A stretch of DNA of 64,000 bases, from assembly GCF_021502675.1 (NCBI RefSeq), contig NZ_JAKFHA010000004.1:319838-383837 (forward strand), written 5' to 3'. The position numbers and the translations under genes are program-made. The stretch's first letter is position 1. Every line of letters begins with the position of its first letter. The DNA is from Yinghuangia soli (GTDB lineage: Bacteria; Actinomycetota; Actinomycetes; Streptomycetales; Streptomycetaceae). The notes under the pieces were generated by a model. That model was given only the letters and a program-made list of their open reading frames with translations. It was not told where the DNA came from and made no database searches. Shown here piece by piece: positions 1 through 8,420 of the stretch.

Positions 1-24
1 GTATGTGACTCACGGAGCCGCCGC

Positions 25-64
25 CGGGCCGGGGCGGCACCGACAGCGGTGCCGCCCCGGCCCG
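25..64. terminator. Perfect 18-bp hairpin, probable terminator
   Basis: An 18-bp perfect inverted repeat (25-42 and 47-64) with a 4-base loop lies 17 bases beyond the stop of the minus-strand reductase at 82-1113. There is no T-tract, as is common for actinomycete hairpin terminators. Confidence 0.75.
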
Positions 65-81
65 CGAGTGTGCTGCGCCCG

Positions 82-1113
82 TCAGCCGGGCAGCCGGACC
101 ACCAGATGCTCCCCGAGCGCGCCGAGGAAGTCGGCTGCGTCGAACGCCGCGCCGGCCGAGGCCACGCCCGTGGTCCGGACCCGGCCGTCCAGGATGCGCT
201 GCACGGCCTCGGCGGCCAGCGGTGCAGTGATCGCGTAGATGTCCTGCCCGCGGACGTCGGCGCGCAGTTCCTCGCCACCCGTGCGGATCAGGACGTCGAC
301 GAAGAACGTCTGGTCCGAGCGGCCCTGCTCGTCGACCGCCTCCGGCGCCGGGGTGTCCGCACCGGACAGGTCCCGGGCGGCCTCGGCGCTCATGTAGGTG
401 GTGACGGACGGGACATCGAGGTGGCTCGGCACCGTGACCACGTCGGCCATGGTGAACTCGGCGACCACCGCACGCCGGCCCAGCGGCTCGGGGAAGTCCC
501 AGTCCTGCTGCACGGGTGCGTCCTCGTGGTACTGCAGCGCGCCGTCCGCGAACCGCACCCGGCGCCCGGCGCGGCGGTCGTGCGACACCCGCCCGGCCTC
601 GCGCGTGCCCTCGGTCGGATGCCAGCTGCTCAGCCCGTACGCGACGTGCACCTCGTCGGCGGCCGTCCGGCCGCCCAGCGCCGCGGTGACCAGCAGGTCG
701 CCGAGGCCGCCGTAGAACGCCATCGCCGGCACCACCGGGACGCCCGCGGCCGCGGCGGCCTCCGCGTAGTCGGCGAACATCGCGGCGTTCGCCTCGATCT
801 CCGCGGCGACGTCGACATAGGGGATGCCGGCCCGCAGCGCGGCCTCGACCACCGGCCCGGCGGTGACCGCGAACGGTCCGGCGGCGTTGACCACGGCCGC
901 GGCGCCCGCGAGCGCCCGGTCGAGTGCGGCGGGGTCGTCCACGGTCGCGGCCCGCACGTCGACTTCGGGCCATTCCGTGGCCAGCTTGGCGAGCTGGTCC
1001 GCGTTGCGGCCGGAGGCGATCACGGCGATGCCCCGCCGGGTCAGTTCGGCCACCAGGAAGCGGCCGGTGTGGCCGGTCGCGCCGTAGACCACCACTGCAG
1101 ACGTCGTGCTCAT
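82..1113 (-). CDS. Saccharopine dehydrogenase-like NAD(P)-binding reductase
   Basis: A 343-aa protein beginning with a Rossmann fold: the dinucleotide motif GATGHTG sits at residues 11-17, followed by the SGRN and VNAAGPF stretches typical of the saccharopine dehydrogenase/trans-acting enoyl reductase family. Members of this family are cytosolic NAD(P)-dependent oxidoreductases; most actinobacterial ones have no assigned substrate, so I infer only oxidoreductase activity. The start codon has CGGAG close upstream on the minus strand. It is the last gene of a run of minus-strand redox genes, but a strong hairpin (1169-1199) separates it from the monooxygenase upstream, so it may have its own promoter. 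Confidence 0.85.
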   Translation of the reverse strand: MSTTSAVVVYGATGHTGRFLVAELTRRGIAVIASGRNADQLAKLATEWPEVDVRAATVDDPAALDRALAGAAAVVNAAGPFAVTAGPVVEAALRAGIPYVDVAAEIEANAAMFADYAEAAAAAGVPVVPAMAFYGGLGDLLVTAALGGRTAADEVHVAYGLSSWHPTEGTREAGRVSHDRRAGRRVRFADGALQYHEDAPVQQDWDFPEPLGRRAVVAEFTMADVVTVPSHLDVPSVTTYMSAEAARDLSGADTPAPEAVDEQGRSDQTFFVDVLIRTGGEELRADVRGQDIYAITAPLAAEAVQRILDGRVRTTGVASAGAAFDAADFLGALGEHLVVRLPG

Positions 1114-1168
1114 GCTCCGGAACCCCGATCTGATCGCGGGCGAAAAAGCGACGCCGTGCGGACGTCGC

Positions 1169-1199
1169 CGGCCGCCCCCGGAAGTCCCGGGGGCGGCCG
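1169..1199. terminator. 13-bp hairpin, probable terminator
   Basis: Perfect inverted repeat with arms at 1169-1181 and 1187-1199 and a 5-base loop, placed between the stop of the luciferase-like monooxygenase (1255) and the start of the reductase (1113). It probably ends the monooxygenase transcript. Confidence 0.65.
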
Positions 1200-1254
1200 T
1201 ACGCCTGTGCCCAGCGCGGAACGGCCCGGCGCTATTCCCGGCCGCGCCAGGGGC

Positions 1255-2349
1255 TCATCGGGCCGCGGTCCCGGCCGCCTCGGCGACCCGCGCCGCGTGC
1301 GTCGGGCCCACCGGCACGCCGGCCGGGCGCAGCTTGTCGTACTCCTTGCGCAGCACCGGGACGACCTCCTCGCCCAGCATGTCGAGCTGCTCCAGCACGG
1401 TCTTGAGCGGCAGGCCGGCGTGGTCGACCAGGAAGAGCTGGCGCTGGTAGTCGCCGAACGACTCGCGGAAGGTCAGCGTCTTGTCGATGACCTCCTGCGG
1501 GCTGCCCACGGTGAGCGGGGTCTGGTCGCTGAAGTCCTCCAGCGACGGGCCGTTGCCGTAGACCGGCGCGCGGTCGAAGTACGGGCGGAACTCCCGTATT
1601 GCGTCCTGCGAGTTGTGGCGCATGAAGACGTGCCCGCCGAGCCCCACGACGGCCTGCTCGGGGGTGCCGTGCCCGTAGTGCGCGTAGCGCTCGCGGTAGA
1701 GCTCGATCAGGCGCTGGAAGTGCTCCTTGGGCCAGAAGATGTTGTTGGCGAAGAACCCGTCGCCGTAGTACGCGGCCTGCTCGGCGATCTCGGGCGAGCG
1801 GATCGAGCCGTGCCACACGAACGGCGGGGTGTCGTCGAGCGGCCGCGGGGTCGCCGTGAAGCCGGTCAGCGGAGTGCGGAAGCGCCCCTGCCAGTCGACC
1901 GATTCCTCGCGCCACAGGCGGTGCAGCAGGGCGTAGTTCTCGATGGCGAGCGGGATGCCCTGGCGGATGTCCTGGCCGAACCACGGGTACACCGGGCCGG
2001 TGTTGCCGCGGCCGAGCATGAGGTCGACGCGGCCGTCCGCGAGGTGCTGCAGCATCGCGAAGTCCTCGGCGATCTTCACCGGGTCGTTGGTGGTGATCAG
2101 CGTCGTGGACGTGGACAGGATGAGGCGCTCGGTGCGGGCCGCGATGTAGCCGAGCATCGTGGTCGGCGAGGACGGCACGAACGGCGGGTTGTGGTGCTCG
2201 CCGGTCGCGAAGACGTCCAGGCCGACCTCTTCGGCCTTGAGGGCGATGGCGACCATGGACTTGATGCGCTCGTGCTCGGTCGGCGCGCGACCGGTGGCGG
2301 GGTCCGGCGTGACGTCCCCGACCGTGAAGATCCCGAACTGCGTACCCAT
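1255..2349 (-). CDS. LLM-class flavin-dependent monooxygenase
   Basis: A 364-aa luciferase-like monooxygenase with the TIM-barrel hallmarks of the family: VGLDVFATGEHHNPPF near residue 40, LSTSTTLI, and LMLGRGNTGPVYPWFG around residue 130. These enzymes use reduced FMN or F420 to oxidise small organic molecules. The sequence is of the kind annotated as putative FMN-dependent luciferase-like monooxygenase; substrate unknown. It reads as a single-gene unit, with hairpins on both sides and a palindromic operator-like element (2404-2423) 55 bases upstream of its start. The start was chosen because the family N-terminus (GIFTVGDVTPD) begins immediately. Confidence 0.88.
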   Translation of the reverse strand: MGTQFGIFTVGDVTPDPATGRAPTEHERIKSMVAIALKAEEVGLDVFATGEHHNPPFVPSSPTTMLGYIAARTERLILSTSTTLITTNDPVKIAEDFAMLQHLADGRVDLMLGRGNTGPVYPWFGQDIRQGIPLAIENYALLHRLWREESVDWQGRFRTPLTGFTATPRPLDDTPPFVWHGSIRSPEIAEQAAYYGDGFFANNIFWPKEHFQRLIELYRERYAHYGHGTPEQAVVGLGGHVFMRHNSQDAIREFRPYFDRAPVYGNGPSLEDFSDQTPLTVGSPQEVIDKTLTFRESFGDYQRQLFLVDHAGLPLKTVLEQLDMLGEEVVPVLRKEYDKLRPAGVPVGPTHAARVAEAAGTAAR

Positions 2350-2403
2350 GACCCGCTCCCGAAGCTCGTGCCGTGCTGTTGTTGAAAATTGAACTACAAA
2401 TCC

Positions 2404-2423
2404 AAACGGATAGCAATCCGTTT
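2404..2423. promoter_or_regulatory. Operator-like perfect palindrome upstream of the monooxygenase
   Basis: Two perfect 8-bp arms (AAACGGAT and ATCCGTTT) flank a 4-base spacer. The element lies in an AT-rich patch 55-74 bases upstream of the LLM monooxygenase start, where the promoter should be. The layout suits a TetR or MarR dimer, but no regulator gene is adjacent, so the controlling protein is probably encoded elsewhere. Confidence 0.55.
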
Positions 2424-2525
2424 AGCTTCCCGGGCCGCGCACGGCCCCGGAAACGGCCGTGGGGGGGGGCCCCGCCGCCCGGGGCGCGCGGCCCCCGGGG
2501 GGGGCGCCCGCGCCCGGACCCGGCC

Positions 2526-2559
2526 GTGCGCGCCACCCCTGACCAGGGGTGACGCGCAC
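2526..2559. terminator. Hairpin downstream of aldo/keto reductase
   Basis: Arms 2526-2541 and 2544-2559 pair along 16 positions with one mismatch. The element lies 35 bases beyond the stop of the minus-strand aldo/keto reductase and probably terminates it. It is next to a G/C-homopolymer-rich stretch (2461-2515, including nine G in a row). Confidence 0.55.
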
Positions 2560-2593
2560 GAGGAGGAAGCGGCCGGGCCGCCTGCGGGGGCGG

Positions 2594-3559
2594 CTAGTAG
2601 CGGTCGCCCTGCGGGGCCGGCAGGGCGTTCAGCTCGTCGAGGTCCGCGGCGCTCAGGACCACGTCGGCCGCGCCCGCGTTGTCCGCGAGGTACTTCGGGG
2701 TCTTCGTGCCGGGGATCGGGACGACGTACTCGCCCTGGGCGAGCACCCACGCCAGCGCGACCTGCGCCGGGGTGGCGCCGAGCCGGTCCGCGATGGTCCG
2801 CACCGCGGCCGCCAGGACCTGGTTCGCGGCCAGCGCGTCCTGCTGGAAGCGCGGCAGCGAGCGCCGCCAGTCGCCCTCGGGCAGGTCGTCCACGGTCGCG
2901 AAATTGCCGGTCAGGAAACCGCGCCCGAGCGGCGAGAAGGGCAGGAACGCGATGCCCTCCGCATTGCAGTACGGCACCACCTCGGCGAGCGCGTCCCGCG
3001 TCCACAGCGACAGCTCCGACTGCACCGACGCCACCGGGTGCACCGCCTGCGCGCGGCGGATCTCCTCGACGCTCACCTCGGACAGCCCGATGTGCCGGGC
3101 CTTCCCGGCCGCGACCGCCTCGGCCATCGCGCCCCACGTCTCCTCCAGCGGGACGTCGGCGTCGACGCGGTGCAGCTGGTAGAGGTCCACGTAGTCGGTG
3201 CCCAGGCGCCGCAGGCTGTCGTCGATCGACTTGCGCACGTGCTCCGGGCGGCCGTTCTTGGTGAGGCCCGAAGTGCCCTGCCCCAGGCCATGGCTCAGCT
3301 CCAGGCCGACCTTGGTGGCGAGCACCGCTTGGTCCCGGATGCCGGCCAGGCCGCGCCCGACCAGCTCTTCGTTGGTGAACGGGCCGTACACGTCGGCGGT
3401 GTCGATGAGGGTCACCCCGAGCTCGATCGCCTGCCGCAGGACGGAGACCGACGTGGCGTCGTCGCGGCCGTTCGGGTCGTACGCGTGGGTCATGCCCATG
3501 CAGCCGAGTCCGATGACCCCGACGGACGGTCCGTGCGCACCAAGCGTGGTCGTTTTCAT
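2594..3559 (-). CDS. Aldo/keto reductase
   Basis: A 321-aa NADPH-dependent aldo/keto reductase. The catalytic Asp and Tyr are in DTADVYG, the Lys in LATKVG, and the His in DLYQLHRVD, so the tetrad is intact. The C-terminus carries the VPIPGTKTPKYLADN cofactor-binding signature. The family reduces aldehydes and ketones in the cytosol. The frame is open to 3691, but I chose the ATG at 3559 because AGGGAG lies 7 bases upstream of it and the conserved N-terminus (TTTLGAHGPSVGVIGLGCMGM) starts there. Hairpins on both sides suggest a monocistronic unit. Confidence 0.9.
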   Translation of the reverse strand: MKTTTLGAHGPSVGVIGLGCMGMTHAYDPNGRDDATSVSVLRQAIELGVTLIDTADVYGPFTNEELVGRGLAGIRDQAVLATKVGLELSHGLGQGTSGLTKNGRPEHVRKSIDDSLRRLGTDYVDLYQLHRVDADVPLEETWGAMAEAVAAGKARHIGLSEVSVEEIRRAQAVHPVASVQSELSLWTRDALAEVVPYCNAEGIAFLPFSPLGRGFLTGNFATVDDLPEGDWRRSLPRFQQDALAANQVLAAAVRTIADRLGATPAQVALAWVLAQGEYVVPIPGTKTPKYLADNAGAADVVLSAADLDELNALPAPQGDRY

Positions 3560-3695
3560 GAGCGTGCTCCCTGGGTCGGACGGGCTGCGGTACGGGACCC
3601 AGCCTGTCTCTTGGAGCGCACTCGAAGTCAACCGGGTAATCCGCCGGGCGCGCCCGGCGCCGGGGAAGCGGCGGGTATGCGGGCCGGGCATGCAG

Positions 3696-3732
3696 GTGGG
3701 CGTACCGCCGCCCCGGCCGGCGGTACGCCCAC
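3696..3732. terminator. 15-bp hairpin, probable terminator
   Basis: Perfect 15-bp arms (3696-3710, 3718-3732) with a 7-base loop, 30 bases beyond the stop of the alpha/beta hydrolase. It marks the end of the TetR-linked monooxygenase operon. Confidence 0.75.
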
Positions 3733-3761
3733 GGCCCCTCCTCGGGCGGCCGCCCTGCGCG

Positions 3762-4958
3762 TCAGTGCGCGGGGACGGCCGAGGGGCCCGCGGCCGCCAC
3801 GCGACACAGCTCGCGCAGCGGCGCCGTCACGGACTGCGGACGCTCCGTCAGGACCATGTGCCCGCATCGGGGTTCGATACGCAACTCGGCATGCGGCAGT
3901 TCCGCGGCCAGCCGCCGGCTGTGCTGCAGCGGGGTGAGCTTGTCGCGGTCCCCGACCACGATGTGCACGGGCACGGACGCGAGGGCCGCGAGCTGTCCGG
4001 CCTTGTCGTGCGCGGCAATTGCGGGGAAGTAGCCGCACAGCGCCTCGACCGAGGTGTTGTGGACCATCCACGCGCACGAGCGGACCACGGACTCGTCCGC
4101 GTCCGGGCCGAACAGCCCGAGCTTCACCGACCGCAGATGCGACTTGGTGTGCGGGCCGGGCAGGATGCGCCGCCCGCGCGCGAAGACCTCGGGGCGGCGC
4201 TGCCCGAGCGCGAAGAACCGCAGTCCGGCCCGCGCCCGGAGCCGCTCGGCCACCGGGAACGGCTCGGCGAGCGGGACCAGGTCGCCCGACGACGTGCCGA
4301 CCAGCAGGACGCCGCGCACCCGCGCGCCGAACAGTTCGGGCCGCGCGGCGGCCAGCGCCATGATCGTCATGCCGCCCATCGAATGCCCGCCGAGGACCAC
4401 CGGCCCGCTCGGCGCGACGGCCTCAAGGACGTCGAAGAGGTCCTGACCCAGCTGGTCGATGGAGTACGGCCGAACCAGGCCCGAGCTCGAACGGCCGTGC
4501 CCGCGCTGGTCGTACGTCACCACACGCACCGAGGCGCCCGGGTCGGTGACGAGCGTGCGGGCCGGGACCGCCCACGAGCCGTGCGTGAGCGTCCAGCCGT
4601 GCGCGAGCACGACGGTGACCGCGGCGTCGGCGGGGCCGTGCTCGACGACATGCAGCGCCGCACCGTCCCGGGCCAGGACCACGCGGATCCGGCGCAGCGG
4701 GACGATCGGCGCCGGGGACGCCTCGGGTGCGGCCGCGGGAGCCGGGACCGGTACGGCCTGCACAACTGCGGCCGCGAGCTCGGGCTCGGCGGTCGCCTTC
4801 GCGGCGGCGGACTTGGTCTGCCGCGGCGCTCGGGCGGGCTTCTTGGCGGACTTCGCGGTCGTGGCGGGAGCGGGCTTCTTGGCGGCGGGCTTCCTGGCGG
4901 CGGGCGGCGCGGGCGCGGCTGCCGCGGCGGTGTCCTCGGCCGGACTCACGTCGGTCAT
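3762..4958 (-). CDS. Alpha/beta hydrolase with a histone-H1-like N-terminal tail
   Basis: A 398-aa protein in two parts. Residues 1 to about 95 are low-complexity Ala/Lys/Pro (KPAAKK, AKSAKKPA), like a histone H1 or phasin-type tail. From about residue 100 there is a complete alpha/beta hydrolase: LAHGWTLTHGSW oxyanion region, nucleophile Ser in GHSMGG, Asp in VVGDRDKLTP and His in RCGHMVLTERP. It probably cleaves an ester. The ATG at 4958 is preferred over the GTG at 4964 because GAGGAG is then 8 bases upstream. It follows the SDR and the Baeyer-Villiger-type monooxygenase on the same strand and may hydrolyse the ester that enzyme makes. The role of the tail is unknown. Confidence 0.85.
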   Translation of the reverse strand: MTDVSPAEDTAAAAAPAPPAARKPAAKKPAPATTAKSAKKPARAPRQTKSAAAKATAEPELAAAVVQAVPVPAPAAAPEASPAPIVPLRRIRVVLARDGAALHVVEHGPADAAVTVVLAHGWTLTHGSWAVPARTLVTDPGASVRVVTYDQRGHGRSSSGLVRPYSIDQLGQDLFDVLEAVAPSGPVVLGGHSMGGMTIMALAAARPELFGARVRGVLLVGTSSGDLVPLAEPFPVAERLRARAGLRFFALGQRRPEVFARGRRILPGPHTKSHLRSVKLGLFGPDADESVVRSCAWMVHNTSVEALCGYFPAIAAHDKAGQLAALASVPVHIVVGDRDKLTPLQHSRRLAAELPHAELRIEPRCGHMVLTERPQSVTAPLRELCRVAAAGPSAVPAH

Positions 4959-5096
4959 CTTCACGGCTCCTCGGAGCGAAAAAGGACGAAGAAAAGGGAC
5001 GAAAAGGGGCGGACGTACGGCCGGTTCCGGGGTCTGCGGCGGCGGTGCGGGTGCGGGCGGCCGGGGACGGCGGCCGCCCGCGCGGGAAGCGGGCGG

Positions 5097-5984
5097 TCAG
5101 GCCGCCGGGTCGGTGGCGTCGGCGGACCGCAGCGCGACCGGGGCCGGCAGGGGCGGGGCCGCGGTCGGCAGCGAGCGGCCCGCGAACGTCCGGACCAGGG
5201 GCTCGAGGCCGGAGCCCAGCAGGCGCTGGCCCACGTCGATGAGGGTGGCGTCCGGGCCGACGAAGACCCGGGCGCGGTTGCGCTTCACGCCGCGCACGAT
5301 GATGCGGGCCGCACGCTCCGGCGAGGTGCGCGCGATGCGGTCGAAGTCGGCGGCGAGTTCGCCGGCCTCCAGGCCCTTCGCGGCCCGGGCGCTGCGCGCG
5401 ATGTTGGTCTTGATGCCGCCTGGGTGCACGGTGGTGACCCGCACGCCCGAGTGCGACAGGCGCATCTCCTGGCGCAGCGACTCGGTGAAGCCGCGCACCG
5501 CGTACTTGGCCGCGCAGTAGGCGCTCTGCGTCGGGATGCCCATCAGCCCGAACACGCTGGAGATGTTGACCAGATGGGCGTCCCGGGCGCGGCGCAGGTG
5601 CGGCAGGAAGGCCTTGGTGCCGTACGCGACGCCCCAGAAGTTGATGCCCATCAGCCACTCGAAGTCCTCCCACTCCATCTCCTCGACGGAGGCGGTGAGG
5701 GCGACGCCGGCGTTGTTGACCACCAGGTTGACCGTGCCGAAGTAGTCCGCGGTGTCGTCCGCCCAGGCCTGCACGGCGTGCCGGTCGGCGACGTCCACGC
5801 GGGTCGCGGTGGTCTCGCTGGCGCCGTGCCCCAGGGCGATGGCCGCGGTCTCGCGCACCGCCTCGGCATCGATGTCGCTCAACGCCAGGCGCGCGCCGTG
5901 GCGGGCGAGTTCGTAGGCGAGCGCCCGGCCGATGCCGGAGCCGGCACCCGTGATCGCGGCGACCTTGCCGGCGAAGTCCTGCAC
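5097..5984 (-). CDS. SDR family oxidoreductase
   Basis: A 295-aa classical short-chain dehydrogenase. The cofactor motif TGAGSGIG is at residues 12-19, followed by NNAG, the catalytic Ser in NISSVFG and the YCAAK active-site motif. The longer C-terminus, with KTNIARSARAAK and a terminal VFVGPDATLIDV segment, matches SDRs commonly found next to flavin monooxygenases in actinomycetes. It likely interconverts an alcohol and a ketone. It is 66 bases downstream of the monooxygenase and 138 bases upstream of the hydrolase, so the three are likely cotranscribed. Confidence 0.9.
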   Translation of the reverse strand: MQDFAGKVAAITGAGSGIGRALAYELARHGARLALSDIDAEAVRETAAIALGHGASETTATRVDVADRHAVQAWADDTADYFGTVNLVVNNAGVALTASVEEMEWEDFEWLMGINFWGVAYGTKAFLPHLRRARDAHLVNISSVFGLMGIPTQSAYCAAKYAVRGFTESLRQEMRLSHSGVRVTTVHPGGIKTNIARSARAAKGLEAGELAADFDRIARTSPERAARIIVRGVKRNRARVFVGPDATLIDVGQRLLGSGLEPLVRTFAGRSLPTAAPPLPAPVALRSADATDPAA

Positions 5985-6050
5985 GTCCAGCTCCTTGTCG
6001 GGGGACTCGGTGGATCTCGGTGGGGGAAGCAGTGCGGGGGCGGCGCGGGG

Positions 6051-7601
6051 TCAGTGCGGGCCGGCGGAGGTGCGGGCGCGGTCCCGGACCTGGTCGCGGG
6101 TCCGCGCGCGATGGCCGGCCGGAGAGAACTTGCGGTTCATCCACATGAACTTCCACACGTGGTCCGGCCACAGCGTCGTGTTCTTGCCGGTGCGCGGGTC
6201 CAGGTACCAGCTCTTGCAGCCGCCGGTCACCCACACAGTGTCGCCCAGCTTGGCCTGCAACTGCCGGTTGTAGGCCTCTTGCGCCTCGGGTGTGACGTCC
6301 AGGTCGGCGATGTCGTGCCGGTCCATCTGCCGGATGGCGTCCACCGCGTACTTGATCTGCGCCTCGATGATCAGCGTCATCGAGGAGTGCCCGAGGCCCG
6401 AGTTCGGCCCGATGATGAAGAACAGGTTGGGGAAGCCGGCCGTCATCGCGCTCTGGTGTGCGGACATCCCGTCCTTCCACGCGTCCGCGAGCAGGACCCC
6501 GTCGCGCCCGGTGATGGCGTGCGCCATCGGCATGTCGGTGGCCTCGAAGCCGGTGCCCAGGATGATCGCGTCGCACGGGCGCTCGGTGCCGTCCGCGGTG
6601 ACCACCGAGTTCTTGCGGATCTCGGTGATGCCGTCGGTGACGACGTCCACATTCGGCTTGCCGAGCGCCGGGTAGTAGTCGTTGGACAGCAGGATGCGCT
6701 TGCAGCCGATGGTGAAGTCCGGGGTGACCTTGGCGCGCAGCTCCGGGTCCGGGACGCCGCGCTTGAGGTGGTGCCGCGCGATGCCCTCGATGCGCCGGAC
6801 CAGGCCCGGGTGCTTGCCGTTGAAGCCGAGCCAGAACGTCTCGCGGCCCCAGAACAGGCCCAGCCGGACCGCCTTCTGGACCGGCGGCGCGGCCTTGTAG
6901 AGCGCCCGTTCGGCACCGCTCAGCGGGCGGTCGGTGCGCGGCATGATCCACGGCGCCGAGCGCTGGTACAGGTCGAGCTGCCCGACCTCGGGCTGGATCT
7001 GCGGGACGAACTGGATCGCCGAGGCGCCGGTGCCGATCACCGCGACGCGCTTGCCGCGCAGGTCGTAGTCGTGGTTCCAGCGCGACGAGTGGAACAGCTC
7101 GCCCTCGAACTCGTGCAGGCCCTTGATGTCGGGGTACGCCGGCTCGCTCAGCGGCCCGCCGCCGCTCAGCAGGATGTCCGCGGTGAGCGCGCCCTGCGAA
7201 GTGGCCAACTCCCAGCGCGACTCCGCGTCGTCCCAGGCCGCATGGCGCACCTCGTGGCCGAACCGCAGGTGCGGGAGCAGTCCCAGGTCGCGGGCGCAGC
7301 GCCGCAGGTACTCCTGGATCTCGGGCTGCGGCGAGAACGACCGCGACCAGGCCGGGTTGGGCGCGAAGGAGAAGGAGTAGAGGTTGGACGGTACGTCGCA
7401 GCAGGCGCCCGGGTAGGTGTTGTCGCGCCAGGTGCCGCCCACGTCCGCGCCGCGTTCCAGGATGACGAAGTCGTCGATGCCGTACTTGAGCAGGCGCGCG
7501 CCGGCGCCGAGTCCCGAGAAGCCGCTGCCGATGACGGCGACGCGCACATGGGGGACTGCGGACGGGGTGGGGGGCGTTGTCGGCAAGGTGTACTCCGGCA
7601 C
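6051..7601 (-). CDS. Baeyer-Villiger-type flavin monooxygenase
   Basis: A 516-aa FAD/NADPH monooxygenase. The FAD motif GSGFSG is at residues 25-30, the Baeyer-Villiger fingerprint FEGELFHSSRW at about 165-175, and the NADPH motif GTGASA shortly after. The family inserts oxygen next to a ketone to give an ester or lactone; exact substrate unknown. I chose the GTG at 7601 because a -35/-10 pair (7658-7663, 7634-7639) lies just upstream and would place longer starts (frame open to 7706) outside the transcript. It is first in an operon with an SDR and an alpha/beta hydrolase, and divergent from a TetR regulator. Confidence 0.88.
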   Translation of the reverse strand: MPEYTLPTTPPTPSAVPHVRVAVIGSGFSGLGAGARLLKYGIDDFVILERGADVGGTWRDNTYPGACCDVPSNLYSFSFAPNPAWSRSFSPQPEIQEYLRRCARDLGLLPHLRFGHEVRHAAWDDAESRWELATSQGALTADILLSGGGPLSEPAYPDIKGLHEFEGELFHSSRWNHDYDLRGKRVAVIGTGASAIQFVPQIQPEVGQLDLYQRSAPWIMPRTDRPLSGAERALYKAAPPVQKAVRLGLFWGRETFWLGFNGKHPGLVRRIEGIARHHLKRGVPDPELRAKVTPDFTIGCKRILLSNDYYPALGKPNVDVVTDGITEIRKNSVVTADGTERPCDAIILGTGFEATDMPMAHAITGRDGVLLADAWKDGMSAHQSAMTAGFPNLFFIIGPNSGLGHSSMTLIIEAQIKYAVDAIRQMDRHDIADLDVTPEAQEAYNRQLQAKLGDTVWVTGGCKSWYLDPRTGKNTTLWPDHVWKFMWMNRKFSPAGHRARTRDQVRDRARTSAGPH

Positions 7602-7633
7602 TCGGTCGGGCCCATGGCGGTGCTGACAGGCTG

Positions 7634-7663
7634 ACCTTAGGAACATTACTGAACAGTAGTCAA
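7634..7663 (-). promoter_or_regulatory. Monooxygenase promoter overlapping a TetR-type operator
   Basis: On the minus strand TTGACT (7658-7663) and TAAGGT (7634-7639) are 18 bases apart. Within this spacer is a perfect palindrome, TACTG-AA-CAGTA (7647-7658). A repressor bound there would block the monooxygenase promoter and could also affect the divergent TetR gene, whose -10-like TACACT is at 7684-7689. Confidence 0.65.
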
Positions 7664-7696
7664 TAGATTGGCGGGGACCTCCGTACACTGTGCCGC

Positions 7697-8308
7697 ATGC
7701 CTGCACCGCGACGAACCCGGCTGACGCCCGATCAGCGGCGAGCGCAGCTGCTGCTCCTGGGGCGCGACCTGCTCGGATCCCGGACCCTGGACGAGTTGTC
7801 GATCGACGAACTCGCCGAACGGGCGGGGATTTCGCGCGGCCTGATGTTCCATTACTTCAAGTCCAAGCAGGGCTTCCACCGCGCCGTCGTGGAAGCCGCC
7901 TGCGAGGACTTCCTGGCCTGCACCGCACCCGACTCCGCCCTGGAGCCGCTGCCCCGGCTGCACGCGGTGCTCGGCGCGTTCGTCGACTACGTCCTCGACC
8001 ACCGGGCGACCTACGTCTCGCTCGTGCGCGGCGCGGCGAGCGCCGACGAGACGGTCCGCGAACTCGTCGACGCGGCCCGGCGCACCCAGGCCTCGCGCAT
8101 CCTCGCCGGCTGCGCCGAACTCGGCCTGGCCGACACGCCGCTGCTGCGCACCGCGGCCCGTGCGTGGGTGGTCTTCGCCGAGGAGACCGTCGTCGCCTGG
8201 CAGGAGCCGGACGGCGACCGCACCGAGCTCGCCGCCTTCCTGGAGCGCACCCTGGTCGGCGTGCTCAGTTGCGTGGACCCCGCCGCGGACGTGCTGTCCC
8301 GGGCCTGA
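7697..8308 (+). CDS. TetR family transcriptional regulator
   Basis: A 203-aa regulator with an N-terminal helix-turn-helix: the segment LSIDELAERAGISRGLMFHYFKSK at about residues 34-57 is a clear TetR signature, followed by a helical ligand-binding domain. It is divergent from the monooxygenase operon and shares its 95-bp promoter region, which contains a 12-bp palindrome. It is most simply a self-regulating repressor of the monooxygenase-SDR-hydrolase genes, with the substrate as inducer. There is no Shine-Dalgarno sequence; TACACT ends 7 bases before the ATG, so the mRNA may be leaderless. Confidence 0.92.
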   Translation: MPAPRRTRLTPDQRRAQLLLLGRDLLGSRTLDELSIDELAERAGISRGLMFHYFKSKQGFHRAVVEAACEDFLACTAPDSALEPLPRLHAVLGAFVDYVLDHRATYVSLVRGAASADETVRELVDAARRTQASRILAGCAELGLADTPLLRTAARAWVVFAEETVVAWQEPDGDRTELAAFLERTLVGVLSCVDPAADVLSRA

Positions 8309-8420
8309 CACCGCCGCCCGGCCCGGGCCGACCCGGCCGGGAGTACATGGCGGCCGCAGCGGGAACCGGAGACCCGACCGGGACGCGCCCGCGCCCCGGC
8401 GAGGGCGAGGAGCGCATCCC

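Noticed and set aside
49-2385. 778-aa plus-strand open frame
   Set aside because: Antisense to two well-defined minus-strand enzymes (82-1113 and 1255-2349); low-complexity Arg/Gly/Val composition, an artefact of high GC.
4423-6951. 842-aa minus-strand frame overlapping the hydrolase, SDR and monooxygenase
   Set aside because: Out-of-frame shadow with Arg/Ala/Pro-rich sequence and no domain.
3198-7634. 1478-aa plus-strand open frame
   Set aside because: Runs antisense across an aldo/keto reductase, a hydrolase, an SDR and a monooxygenase, all with intact motifs; no motif of its own.
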